The notes under the pieces are model-generated. The model saw only the letters and a program-made list of their open reading frames with translations. It ran no database searches and was not told the DNA's origin. From positions 1 to 64,000 of the forward strand of contig NZ_AEWG01000061.1 in the NCBI RefSeq assembly GCF_000190375.1: a stretch of DNA of 64,000 nucleotides, written 5' to 3'. Source of the DNA: Rubrivivax benzoatilyticus JA2 = ATCC BAA-35 (GTDB taxonomy: Bacteria; Pseudomonadota; Gammaproteobacteria; Burkholderiales; Burkholderiaceae_C). Positions within the stretch are counted from its first letter, which is position 1, and every line of letters starts with the position of its first letter. Below, piece after piece: positions 36,820 to 45,520 of this stretch. The position numbers and the translations under genes are program-made.

Positions 36820-38393
36820 AGGCCCGCTGGCGCGCGGCGATCGCTGCGCTGTGCGCCAGCCTGTGCACGACGCCCAGCCTGGCGCTGGCCCCCCCGCAGC
36901 CGGACCTGCCGCCCTCGCAGGTGTTGACGGGCGAGGTGCTGTCCACCGACTTCGGCATCGGCACCGACAAGGCCGACAACACCGAGGCGATCAACCGCTG
37001 GCTGGCCCACTGCCATGCGACGGGTGCCACCTGCCGGCTGGCGCCGGCGGCCAAAGGCGCGCTGCTGGCCTGCGGCATCGTGGTCCCGGGCCAGAACCTG
37101 GTGCTGCAGGGGCCGGGCATGGGTGGCGTGAAGCTGACGGCCACCAGGGGCTGCAACCGACACTTCATCACCGTCGCGGTGGCACCCGCCACCGGCATGC
37201 GGCCGATGCTGCGCGACCTGTCCATCAACTGCGCCAACTACGCCAACGAGCGCGGCCACTGCATCCATCTGCCGGCCGACACGAGGAACGGCTACGGCAC
37301 GGGCGTGGACCTGGTGAACGTCTACGTCGACCGGGCCGCGGAGGACGCGGTGCACGTGGAGCGCAACCGCGGGGCCGGCCTGCTGCAGAACACCTACCTG
37401 TACCACTACAAGGGCACGGGGCTGCACCTGGAGAGCTCGGACTGGAACTGCCAGGCCAGCAACTTCTCCGGCAACTACGCGCCTGGGGCCTTCGCCGACT
37501 ATGGCGTGCGCATCGTGGCCGGCGCCAACAACACCTTCGTGCACTGCCGCGCGTACTACAACCGGGTGGGCGTGGCCACCGAGTACGCATCGCTTTCCAC
37601 GCCGCTGACCTGGATCGGCGGCGACCTGTCGAACAATGCCGAGAACGGCCTGCGCGTCGACAGCGGCGGCCTGCTGCAGTCGGTGGTGGTCAGCGGCACG
37701 CGGTTCACGATGAACAGCATGCAGGGCGACAACCTGCACGCCGACATCCTGCTGTCGCGCAATGCCGGAACCATCATCACCGGCAACGTCTTCCAGCGCG
37801 GGGCCGCCTCGGTGCCGAAATACCTGATCGAGATCCGCTCGCCGGCGGGTCCGGCGATCGTCGCCAACAACGCCTGGTCGGTCGCGGGCCCCCGAACGCA
37901 ATCGTTCGCCACGGCGGTGTCGAACGACCCGGCCATCACGATGTTCGGCGGCGGCCTCGGCTCGGCAGGCGACGCCGGCGCCAATACGCTGGAGCTGCTG
38001 GTGGCGCAGACCCGCGACGGGCGCACCCCCGTGCGCATGACCGCTGGCAGCGGCACAGCGCGGCCGGACGAGGCCCTCACCCCGACACGCGACTTCCGCA
38101 AGCTGGTGCTGCGCGACGTTGCGATCACGGCCTCGAACCCCGCAACTGCCGAAGTGGCCACGTGGTCGCTACCCACCGTGGTGCTCGTGCGCGGCGAAGG
38201 CCCCGGGTCGGTGACGCTCGTCGGTGCTGCAGCTCGGCCGGTTGCCGTCGCCAGTACACCCGGACTCGCCGGCCTGCCCCCGCCGGCGCTGAGTGTCGAC
38301 CGGGCGCTCGGCGCCTTGCAGGTGACCGTGACGGGACTCGATGGCGTCGAGTTGCGCTGGCAGTTCACCGCACGAATCCAGGAGTTGCAATGA
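36816..38393 (+). CDS. Secreted right-handed beta-helix (pectate-lyase-fold) protein
   Basis: 525 residues with a Sec signal (residues 1-25, cleaved after LALA). The mature part begins with VLSTDFGIGTDKADNTEAIN, the usual entry to a phage-tailspike or pectate-lyase-like beta helix. Repeated strands rich in Asn, Gly and Val follow (GLHLESSDWNCQASNFSG, TWIGGDLSNNAENGLRVDSG, GTIITGNVFQ). The last about 110 residues form a different beta domain. Enzymes of this fold cleave or epimerise polysaccharides. A depolymerase, epimerase or trimming enzyme in the periplasm or outside is likely. It overlaps the cytidylyltransferase stop by 4 bases. Confidence 0.85.
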   Translation: MKARWRAAIAALCASLCTTPSLALAPPQPDLPPSQVLTGEVLSTDFGIGTDKADNTEAINRWLAHCHATGATCRLAPAAKGALLACGIVVPGQNLVLQGPGMGGVKLTATRGCNRHFITVAVAPATGMRPMLRDLSINCANYANERGHCIHLPADTRNGYGTGVDLVNVYVDRAAEDAVHVERNRGAGLLQNTYLYHYKGTGLHLESSDWNCQASNFSGNYAPGAFADYGVRIVAGANNTFVHCRAYYNRVGVATEYASLSTPLTWIGGDLSNNAENGLRVDSGGLLQSVVVSGTRFTMNSMQGDNLHADILLSRNAGTIITGNVFQRGAASVPKYLIEIRSPAGPAIVANNAWSVAGPRTQSFATAVSNDPAITMFGGGLGSAGDAGANTLELLVAQTRDGRTPVRMTAGSGTARPDEALTPTRDFRKLVLRDVAITASNPATAEVATWSLPTVVLVRGEGPGSVTLVGAAARPVAVASTPGLAGLPPPALSVDRALGALQVTVTGLDGVELRWQFTARIQELQ

Positions 38394-38424
38394 CACATCC
38401 GCCCGGCCGCGAAGGAGAGACGAC

Positions 38425-39222
38425 ATGCTCGAACTGAAACTACAGGTGAGCCTATGGTCCGCTGCGATTGCCCGCCCCGCCGAGTGGGGACGGCTGTCAG
38501 AGGCCATCATCGAAACGTTCTACCGCGCGCACCTGCGGCCCGGGGACCTAGCGCTGGACGTGGGCGGAAACGTCGGCCGCCACGCGATCCCGATGGCCGA
38601 GGCAGTCGGGCCCGAAGGCCACGTGCACGTCGTGGAACCGATACCGTACATCGCCGATCGCATGCAAGCCAACCTGGAAAAGGCAGGTGTCGCCGGCCGG
38701 GTATCCGTACTGCGGGCGGCCGCGTCGCACGCGCCAGGGCAGGCGCGCTTCCATGTCGTTGCTGGGGCCGAGGCCCTGTCGTCACTCAGCCGCGACATGG
38801 CTGCCGCTCGCGACCAGGGCGAACTCCACGAGATAGATGTCGAGGTTGTCACGATCGATCAGCGTTTCGGCGCGCTGCCGCTGCGCTTCGTAAAGCTCGA
38901 CGTCGAAGGCGCAGAGTTCGATGCGATGAAGGGGGCGGCAGGTCTGCTGCGTACCGCAAGACCGGTGCTTGCCTTCGAGGACGGGCGAGCCAATGCGGCG
39001 CAACATTTCCAGTATGCGCTCGAGACCTACTACCGCTTCTTCGACGCGATGGACTATGTAGTGCTCGACCTCTTCGGACTCCCGGTGGGCATCGAGCACG
39101 GCCGGCATGCCGGTCCTTGGAACTTCTTCGCCGCGCCGCGTGAGGCAGTCGCTGACGTTCGCGACCTAGTCCAGTACGCGAGCTTTGCGGTACTGCTAGA
39201 ACGGCTGAGATCAGGCACCTGA
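38425..39222 (+). CDS. FkbM-family methyltransferase
   Basis: 265-residue FkbM O-methyltransferase from the ATG at 38425, with GGAGAG upstream. Motif I is ALDVGGNVGRHAIPMA, then VHVVEPIPYIADRMQAN, and the family C-terminal motif RFVKLDVEGAEFDAMKG. It resembles the gene at 35208 along its length and is the apparent parent of the pseudogene that begins 25 bases downstream. It probably methylates the glycan. Confidence 0.9.
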   Translation: MLELKLQVSLWSAAIARPAEWGRLSEAIIETFYRAHLRPGDLALDVGGNVGRHAIPMAEAVGPEGHVHVVEPIPYIADRMQANLEKAGVAGRVSVLRAAASHAPGQARFHVVAGAEALSSLSRDMAAARDQGELHEIDVEVVTIDQRFGALPLRFVKLDVEGAEFDAMKGAAGLLRTARPVLAFEDGRANAAQHFQYALETYYRFFDAMDYVVLDLFGLPVGIEHGRHAGPWNFFAAPREAVADVRDLVQYASFAVLLERLRSGT

Positions 39223-39247
39223 GACCCAGAACCCGAAAGTAGGCCCG

Positions 39248-39637
39248 ATGGATCTCGAAAAAAAGCGGCAGGTCTTCTACGAGCGGCTGGACCTCGCAGG
39301 CCCGAAGGTGATCGACATCGGCGCGCATGTCGATCGTCACGTGCCCCCGTTCGCCGCGATCGTCAGTCACTAGGAGCATGTGCAGGTGGAGGAGCGCATC
39401 CAGTACATCGCTGACCGCATGCAGGCGAACTGCGACAGGGCGGAGTGTCAGGCCATGTCTCGGTACTCAGGGCGGTGGTGTCGTCCGCACCCGGGGCGAG
39501 CGCGCCTCCACGCCGTTTCCTGGGCCGAGGCCCTGTCGTCCCGCAGCCGTGATCTCGCGGCCGTGCGCGACCAGGGCGCAGTGCTCGACCAGCGGTTCGG
39601 GCCGCAGGCGGCGGGTCGGGATCCGCCCCGCGCATGA
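39248..39637 (+). pseudogene. Decayed FkbM methyltransferase paralogue
   Basis: A frame starting at ATG 39248 keeps short matches to the preceding FkbM gene: FYERLDLAGPKVIDIGAHVDRH near the N-terminus (against the PGDLALDVGGNVGRHA region), IQYIADRMQAN, then AEALSSRSRDLAAVRDQG and DQRFG. It has an in-frame TAG at 39371-39373, loses about 8 residues before DQRFG, and stops at 39637 without the conserved LDVEG half. No intact product is possible. It looks like a tandem duplicate that degenerated at the meeting point of the two half-loci. Confidence 0.8.
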
Positions 39638-39694
39638 CGCGGTCGCCTCGCGCGAGGTTCGATCCGAGACGATTGGCCGCGGAAGGGGCAGGCG

Positions 39695-40456
39695 CTACTT
39701 TGGGCGCCAGATGAGATCGTTGACGCAGCCATGGACCATGTGCTGGTACATGAACGTCCCCAGGCTGCCGCGATCGGACACCTTCATCCCGCCCCTCGAG
39801 TCCACCTCGAACTGCCCTGCGATATCGAGAACCATCTCAGCCAGAAGTCTCGGGCTCTCGTTGGTGTGCATCGAGATGGCGTAGGCATTGAACTCCATCA
39901 CCACGGTCGGGCGGAAGGTCCGAAGTGTCTCCCGTGCACCGCGCAGGACTTCCGATTCATAGCCCTCAACATCGATCTTCAGAAGATCGAGGCGATCTAT
40001 GCCTGCTTCGGCAACGATGCTGTCGATCGTGCGAACGGGAACGACGAGCGCACCCGAAGGTTCGACATGGTTACCGGCGCCGTAAGCGACCTCGCTGAAG
40101 TAGACCTCACCCACGGCAGAACCGGCTGCGCAGCGAAACAACTGAGCCGACACGGCGTTGGCACGCATGTTCAGTTCGAAGAGGTCTGCATTCCTGGGTG
40201 ACGCCTCGATCGCCAGAATCCGCGCACCCGCCGCTGCGGCCAGTAGCGTCGTTCCTCCGATGTTCGCCCCGACATCGACGAACACCGATCCGGAGGGCAG
40301 ACCGCAGATCTCCGTGATCAGGCCCTGGTTGTTGGCAATGTGAGAGTCGATGTCGCCAAAAAACCCGTCGGATTCATACCCGTAGACAGTTCTGTCCACC
40401 CCCATCACCTGGACGCGCTTGGATACGGGCTGTTCTCTCGTGTTGAGCATGGGCAT
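39695..40456 (-). CDS. FkbM-family methyltransferase, lower GC than neighbours
   Basis: 253 residues from the ATG at 40456, chosen over a GTG at 40483 because an AGG site lies about 9 bases upstream. SAM motif VFVDVGANIGGTTLLAAAAG, then ILAIEASPRN, and the family motif DLLKIDVEGYESEVLRGA. It is a different FkbM lineage from the plus-strand copies. Base composition is clearly lower: 32 of 60 G or C at 39961-40020, against 49 of 60 at 41041-41100 in the adjacent gene. Recent transfer is plausible. It is the last gene of the minus-strand half. Confidence 0.9.
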   Translation of the reverse strand: MPMLNTREQPVSKRVQVMGVDRTVYGYESDGFFGDIDSHIANNQGLITEICGLPSGSVFVDVGANIGGTTLLAAAAGARILAIEASPRNADLFELNMRANAVSAQLFRCAAGSAVGEVYFSEVAYGAGNHVEPSGALVVPVRTIDSIVAEAGIDRLDLLKIDVEGYESEVLRGARETLRTFRPTVVMEFNAYAISMHTNESPRLLAEMVLDIAGQFEVDSRGGMKVSDRGSLGTFMYQHMVHGCVNDLIWRPK

Positions 40457-40650
40457 ACGGCGCCTGTGAAGTGGTCTGGTCACCGCCGCCCGGGCGGGCG
40501 TTCGGACTGATCGGTTTGCCGAGCCGGGGGCGCCGGCATTCCGGAGCAGCGCCGGATTCTAGGGTTGACGGGCTGGCGGCTGAATGTTCGGAGGAGGTCT
40601 GTGCGAAGGCACTCCCGGCGCGTCTTGGCGTGAAAGCATCGCGGGAAGCC
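40457..40650 (-). promoter_or_regulatory. Intergenic gap with a candidate promoter for the low-GC FkbM gene
   Basis: 194 bases between two minus-strand genes. On that strand TAGAAT (40556-40561) is preceded, after 17 bases, by TTCAGC (40579-40584), a weak -35. The start codon is about 100 bases downstream. An independent promoter would fit the foreign look of the FkbM gene. No other structure was noted. Confidence 0.3.
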
Positions 40651-42408
40651 CTAGAGACGGTCTGCCCCCACGCGCGAGTCGCGCCCGGGCGGCACGAAGA
40701 CCAGGTTGTCGTGCTCCGGCGCCGAGGCGGCGTCCGGCACGCGCACCAGGCGACCGCCCGTGGACTTGCTGCCCGACAGGCGCCAGGCGGTCCAGCCCCG
40801 GCGGGCAAACTGCGCGAACAGGTCGTCCGGCGTGCCGCCGGCCGTGTGCACCAGCCGCGAGAACTCGAGCGCGACGACGGGCGGCACGCCGAAGGCCCCG
40901 TCCAGCAGCCCCTGGGCACCGCGGACGGCGTTGAGCTCGTGGCCCTCGATGTCGAGCTTGAGCAGGGCCACGTCCCGCAGCGCGTGCTGCCGGCACAGCG
41001 CATCGAGCGTCGTGACCTCGACCTCCGAGATGCGAACCCGGGTCCGCCGCTCGCCCGGGGGCACCGGCTGGCCCCGGGTGTCTCGCGCGAGCGAGACGAC
41101 GGTCAGGCGGTCGAGGTCGGTCGCCACGTCGGCGGCGGCCTCCCCTGCCTCAAGCAGGCGGCTGCCGCCTGCGTTGCTGAGCGACACGTCGGCGAAGGCG
41201 CGGCGCTCGGCGTGGCAGCCGATGGCCACGGGCGCGACCGTCACGCGGCGCCCGTGCGGGTTCCGTGCCAGTGTGCGAGTCAGGTGTTCCCGCGTCGCCG
41301 GGTTGGCCTCGATGGCCAGCACCCGGCCCTGCGGGCCGACGGCGCGCGCCGCCGCGAGGCTGAAGCTGCCGAAGGCGGCACCGCCGTCGATGACGGTCTC
41401 GCCAGGGCCCAGCAGGCCGGCCACCCATTGAAGGAATCCGCCCTCGTAGTGGCCGTCGAGCAGGAAGCGGCGCGAGATCACGGCATCGGTGCCCGGGGCC
41501 GACAGCACCAGATCGCCGGAGGACAGGCGCAGCCACATCGGCTCGCCGAGGCCGTTGCGGTCGATCAGGCTGTTCACCACCGCCCGGCGCAGCAATGCGG
41601 CCAGGCCGTCGGGGTGGGCGTGCCAGCGCCGCCAGAAGGCCTGCGACGCCAGCAGCGCACGGTGCCAGGCTAGCGGTGATCTGCGCAGCGCCACAGGCAC
41701 CAGTCGCCACAGGCCATGTTCGATGGGAATGCGGACCCTGTTCCAGCGCCCGCGGTCGTTGTGCACGCGGAAGCGTTCATGGCCCGGCGCCAGATCGATG
41801 CCGGTCACGCCCTGGCTGCTGCAGACGCTGAACGAGACCGCGCCGCTGAGCAGTTGGTCGCACTGCCCGCTCAGCGTCCAGCCCAGATCAAGGTCGGCGG
41901 TCCAGGGAAAGCGCTCGGCCACGTCGCCGCGCCGGTAGCGGCGCGCGGTGTGCGCCACCAGCCGGTGATTGATCAGCAGGGCCAGCGCGCCCGGCGCCGG
42001 AAACCCCCAGCCGTGCACCTCGTAGCGGCCACTGACGCGGCATACGATCGCAGCGCTGATGTTGGTCTGCATCGGCGTGGCGTCGCGCAGGCCGGCCAGG
42101 GGAATCGCACATTGGCCGGCGCGTCCAGGGCCGCCATCCCATTGCAGGCGCAGCGCGGTTTCGCCCGACGCGGGCGGACCGAGCTCCAGGACCATCCCCC
42201 ACGGGATCGGTCCGGCCGAGGAGGTCGGCACCGTCGCCAGGGTCTCATGCTCGCCGTACGCCAGCCGCAGCTGCAGGGCCGGCCCGACGGATGGCCCGAT
42301 CCCGCGGGCGATCACGCGCCCCTTCATGCGGTCGATCTCCAGGTCGACCAGGCCGGGCCCCGGCTCGACGTGCATCAGGTCGGCCGCGTCAGGCCCGCTC
42401 GAAGACAT
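40651..42408 (-). CDS. FkbM methyltransferase fused to an N-terminal beta-rich domain
   Basis: 585 residues from the ATG at 42408 (ATG 42375 is an alternative). The first about 300 residues hold alternating-strand sequence with YEVHGWGFPAPGALALLINH, resembling the beta domains attached to the glycosyltransferases in this locus. The FkbM part occupies about 330-560: GETVIDGGAAFGSFSLAAARAVG, then VLAIEANP, and ALLKLDIEGHELNAVRGAQG. In motif I an Ala replaces the usual Asn (GAAFG instead of GANxG), which is unusual but keeps the glycine loop. The start overlaps the upstream methyltransferase by 20 bases. Confidence 0.82.
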   Translation of the reverse strand: MSSSGPDAADLMHVEPGPGLVDLEIDRMKGRVIARGIGPSVGPALQLRLAYGEHETLATVPTSSAGPIPWGMVLELGPPASGETALRLQWDGGPGRAGQCAIPLAGLRDATPMQTNISAAIVCRVSGRYEVHGWGFPAPGALALLINHRLVAHTARRYRRGDVAERFPWTADLDLGWTLSGQCDQLLSGAVSFSVCSSQGVTGIDLAPGHERFRVHNDRGRWNRVRIPIEHGLWRLVPVALRRSPLAWHRALLASQAFWRRWHAHPDGLAALLRRAVVNSLIDRNGLGEPMWLRLSSGDLVLSAPGTDAVISRRFLLDGHYEGGFLQWVAGLLGPGETVIDGGAAFGSFSLAAARAVGPQGRVLAIEANPATREHLTRTLARNPHGRRVTVAPVAIGCHAERRAFADVSLSNAGGSRLLEAGEAAADVATDLDRLTVVSLARDTRGQPVPPGERRTRVRISEVEVTTLDALCRQHALRDVALLKLDIEGHELNAVRGAQGLLDGAFGVPPVVALEFSRLVHTAGGTPDDLFAQFARRGWTAWRLSGSKSTGGRLVRVPDAASAPEHDNLVFVPPGRDSRVGADRL

Positions 42409-43345
42409 ACAGCCGCCCGAAGAGCGAGGGCTCGCACTCGATCCGCCACCCGGCGAAACCGGCACGGCGGAAGAGCTCGTACAGGAAAGCCTCGGAGAAG
42501 CCGAGCTCGAACCAGCGGGTCTGCCGCATCACCACGGCCACCTCGCTGTGCAGGCGCACGCCCCAGGGGTAGGGCACCGCGGCGTATTCGCGTTCCACGA
42601 TGGGTTCGCCTCCGAGAATGATGCGTCCGCCCGGCTCCAGCAGTTCGTTCAGACGGGGCACGACGCGCCGGAAATCGACGCAGTGGTGAAAGCTCTCGTA
42701 GAACCAAATCAGCTTGTAGCGCTGCCCTTCGCGCGGCGCATGGCCGAATTGGCCGTGGAAGCCCTGCAGCGGCACCTGGAAATGCTCGGCCTGGCGGTTG
42801 ACGAACTCGCACAGCCGGGCTGAGACGTCCACGGTGTCGACGTGCACGCCCAGGCGGGCCAGCGCCAGGGCCGACTGCGCGAAGCCTGCGCCGTACTCCA
42901 GCGCCCAGTCGCCCGGCCGCAGGCCCGAGTGCTTCAGCAGCATGCCGGTGGCGAGGACATGGTCGCCCGCGCTCGAGACCGCGGCGGCGTCCCGCCGCAT
43001 GTAGAACCCGGGGTGGCGGATCGGGTCCGCGCCGTCCCACCCGAGGTCCGCCTCGTCGACGCTGGCGTCGTAGGCCCGGTCGGCCACCCCGGCGATCTCG
43101 GCCCACAGGCGATGCTGCTGTGCGGCGTAGGCCTCGGACCAGGGATCCAGGCCCGGGACGAACCACGAGGGCAGGCGCATGTGGGCATGCGCATACGGCA
43201 CCCAGGCGGCGCCCAGCACGCCTTCGGGGTTCTCGTAGGCGCGCTTGACCTCGTCGATGTCCGCCAGCTCGAACCAGGCGGGTGAATCGTGCCCGGGCGT
43301 CGGGCACCGTCCCACCCGGCGCCAGATCTTGCGCAGCGCGGTCAC
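42389..43345 (-). CDS. Class I SAM-dependent methyltransferase
   Basis: 318 residues from the GTG at 43345, which overlaps the glycosyltransferase stop as GTGA. The SAM site is ALEYGAGFAQSALALARLG with the acidic VDTVDVS strand after it; LEPGGRIILGGEPI is the usual post-motif strand. A tryptophan-rich N-terminus (WFVPGLDPWSEAY) precedes the fold. It is not of the FkbM type. It probably methylates the polysaccharide or its terminus. A second, Arg-rich frame over the same bases is a shadow. Confidence 0.85.
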   Translation of the reverse strand: MTALRKIWRRVGRCPTPGHDSPAWFELADIDEVKRAYENPEGVLGAAWVPYAHAHMRLPSWFVPGLDPWSEAYAAQQHRLWAEIAGVADRAYDASVDEADLGWDGADPIRHPGFYMRRDAAAVSSAGDHVLATGMLLKHSGLRPGDWALEYGAGFAQSALALARLGVHVDTVDVSARLCEFVNRQAEHFQVPLQGFHGQFGHAPREGQRYKLIWFYESFHHCVDFRRVVPRLNELLEPGGRIILGGEPIVEREYAAVPYPWGVRLHSEVAVVMRQTRWFELGFSEAFLYELFRRAGFAGWRIECEPSLFGRLYVFERA

Positions 43346-44829
43346 GAGACCACCCGCCTCAGGAACTCGCCCCACTGGGGCATCACCCGCTCGGGCAGGT
43401 AGCGTGCAGCAACCTCGTCACCAGAGCGCCGCAGGGCTTCGATGCGCGGACGGCCCTCATCCGCCATCAGTTCACGCAGCAATTGGGCCAGCTCCTGGGG
43501 CGCATAGGGGCTGAAGTAGGCGGCGGCATCGGCATAGACGTCGCGGTGCACGCGGATGTCGGACGCAGCGACCACCCCGCGGCTGCGCATCGCCTCGACG
43601 CCTGCGAAGTCGAAGCCCTCGCCGAAGCTCGGCGCCACCGTGACGCTCGCGTGGCGGTACAGCAGCCGCAGGTCGTCGGCCGGCACGCCCTCGAGCAGAT
43701 GCAGCCCTCCTCGCTCGAGCCAGGGCGAGAAGCGGCGCAGGATGGCATCGTTGTCCCATCCGATTCCGCCGACGAGCACGAGGTTGAGGTGCGGATGGTC
43801 CTGCGTGCGCAGGTGTTCCCAGGCATCCAGCAGCGCCAGGTGGTTCTTGCGCGGCTCGATGGTCGACACCATCAGCAGGTAGTGCAGCCGGCCATTGACG
43901 ATGTCCTGCGGTGCCACCGGCGCCCCTCCGCCATGCGGTGCGCGGCGGTTCTTGCGGGACCAAATGACCTCGGGCACGCGGGCGGCCGATTCAGTCTCGG
44001 GCACGAAGTGGTGCGAAACCATGTTCGGGATCGTGACCGACCGTTTCTCCACCTCGGGCAGCACCGACAGCAAGTCGCTGCGAGTGGCGTCGGAAACGCA
44101 GGCGAACCAGGCCCCGTCGGCAGCGTTGCGGCGCAGCGCCTGCAAGTGCATGCTGCGGTGGTACCCGCGGTCTTTGACGGTGTGCGGCATCGTCAGCGGG
44201 ATCGCATCGTGGTAACGGACCACGAGCCGCGTGCCCCGGCGCACGCGGCCGGGATAAGGGGTCTCGGCGATCATCACGTCCATGCCCGCCGTGTCCAGGC
44301 GCGGGTACATCGCACGGCCGAACCAGCTCGACGCCACGCCCAGCGCATTCAGCGCGGACCAGGGCCAGCGCATGATCCTGAACTGGCCCGCGGTCACGGC
44401 CTCGAAGTCCTCGGCGGGCAGCGACTTGGCGAACAGGCCCCGCCAGACGAAGTCCTTGAAGTGGGTCGGGTCGAAGGCCGTCAGCGGTTCGTGCCGCCCG
44501 ACGAGCGAAGCCGCGATCGCCGCCATCGGCCCCCCGAGCTGCAGCAAGCGCCGCCTCAGGTGCTCAAAGCGGTGCGATGCCGGCCCCTGCTGCAGCGAGA
44601 CGACCACGGCGGACAGCCTGTCGATGTCGCGACTGGCATCGCGCGCGGGGTCCGGGGCGCCGCGGCGCGTCGGCAGGCCAGACTCGATCACCAGGTTGCC
44701 GCTCTGCAGCAGGCCCACCACCTCCACCCCCGGCAGGCCAGCCAGGCCGCGATAGAGCAGCCGCGTCTCCTGCGGGATCCCGCTGTGCCCGTCCAGCGCC
44801 GGCCGCATCTCGAGCAGCACCTTCATCAT
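43342..44829 (-). CDS. GT4-like glycosyltransferase
   Basis: 495 residues from the ATG at 44829 (or 44826). A first domain begins KVLLEMRPALDGHSGIPQET, a GT4 acceptor-side loop. The second shows LLMVSTIEPRKNHLALLDAW and VAPSFGEGFDFAGVEAMRSRG, where both glutamates of the EX7E donor motif are present. A helical region between them makes it longer than usual. It follows the ABC-transporter ATPase gene by about 13 bases and is presumably one of the chain-building enzymes of the exported polymer. Confidence 0.88.
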   Translation of the reverse strand: MMKVLLEMRPALDGHSGIPQETRLLYRGLAGLPGVEVVGLLQSGNLVIESGLPTRRGAPDPARDASRDIDRLSAVVVSLQQGPASHRFEHLRRRLLQLGGPMAAIAASLVGRHEPLTAFDPTHFKDFVWRGLFAKSLPAEDFEAVTAGQFRIMRWPWSALNALGVASSWFGRAMYPRLDTAGMDVMIAETPYPGRVRRGTRLVVRYHDAIPLTMPHTVKDRGYHRSMHLQALRRNAADGAWFACVSDATRSDLLSVLPEVEKRSVTIPNMVSHHFVPETESAARVPEVIWSRKNRRAPHGGGAPVAPQDIVNGRLHYLLMVSTIEPRKNHLALLDAWEHLRTQDHPHLNLVLVGGIGWDNDAILRRFSPWLERGGLHLLEGVPADDLRLLYRHASVTVAPSFGEGFDFAGVEAMRSRGVVAASDIRVHRDVYADAAAYFSPYAPQELAQLLRELMADEGRPRIEALRRSGDEVAARYLPERVMPQWGEFLRRVVS

Positions 44830-44842
44830 TGTCCGCACCGCC

Positions 44843-45520
44843 TCAATCGAATCGGGGGCCGGGAGGCGGCACCACGGCCTGTTCGTAGAACTCGTAGGCC
44901 TGATCGACATGGTCGAACTCGTAGAGTCGGCCCAGGTGCAGCACGGCCGCGCGTTCGCAGTAGGAGCGGATGATGTTCGGATCGTGGGACACCAGGATGA
45001 AGGCGCGGTCGCGGCGCTTGACGAAGAGTTCGTGGTGGCAGCGGTCGCCGAAGCGCGAATCGCCCACGGCCATGCCCTCGTCGATCAGGAAGCAGTCGAA
45101 CTCGATGGCCATGGACAGCGCGAACGCGAGGCGCATCGACATGCCGGCCGAATAGTGCAGCACCGGCTCGTTCAGATAGATGCCGAGTTCGGTGAACTCC
45201 TCGACGAATGGCACCAGGGGCCGCCAGTCAACGCCATAGACCCGGCAGACGAACTTGAGGTTGTCCAGCCCCGTCAGGTGCGCCTGGAAGGCGCCCGTGA
45301 AGGCCAGCGGCCAGCTCACGCTCATGCGGCGGTCGATGCGCCCCGAGGTCGGGTTCTCGGCGCCGCTGAGCAGGCGCACCAGCGTGCTCTTGCCGGCACC
45401 GTTGCGCCCCAGGATGCCGATATGCCGTCCACGGGCCAGTTCGAAGCTCACGTGGTCCAGCACCAGCCTCCGGCCGCCGCGGGTGCCGTAGTACTTGCAC
45501 ACATTCTCGAGCCGGATCAT
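44843..45520 (-). CDS. kpsT: Capsular polysaccharide ABC transporter ATP-binding protein, KpsT-like
   Basis: 225-residue ATPase energising export of the polymer across the inner membrane. Walker A is GRNGAGKST, the signature loop reads [12 protein letters not shown], Walker B is CFLIDE followed by GMAVGD, and the switch histidine lies in LVSHD. It lacks the C-terminal sugar-binding extension of Wzt proteins, so it is of the KpsT type. Its ATG overlaps the permease stop (ATGA). Longer upstream readings in this frame are not coding. Confidence 0.93.
   Translation of the reverse strand: MIRLENVCKYYGTRGGRRLVLDHVSFELARGRHIGILGRNGAGKSTLVRLLSGAENPTSGRIDRRMSVSWPLAFTGAFQAHLTGLDNLKFVCRVYGVDWRPLVPFVEEFTELGIYLNEPVLHYSAGMSMRLAFALSMAIEFDCFLIDEGMAVGDSRFGDRCHHELFVKRRDRAFILVSHDPNIIRSYCERAAVLHLGRLYEFDHVDQAYEFYEQAVVPPPGPRFD

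Noticed and set aside
39638-39710. Short palindromes (CCTCGCGCGAGG, GGCGC with GCGCC) between the converging half-loci as a terminator
   Set aside because: Stems of only 4-6 bases and no T-run in either direction; not convincing.
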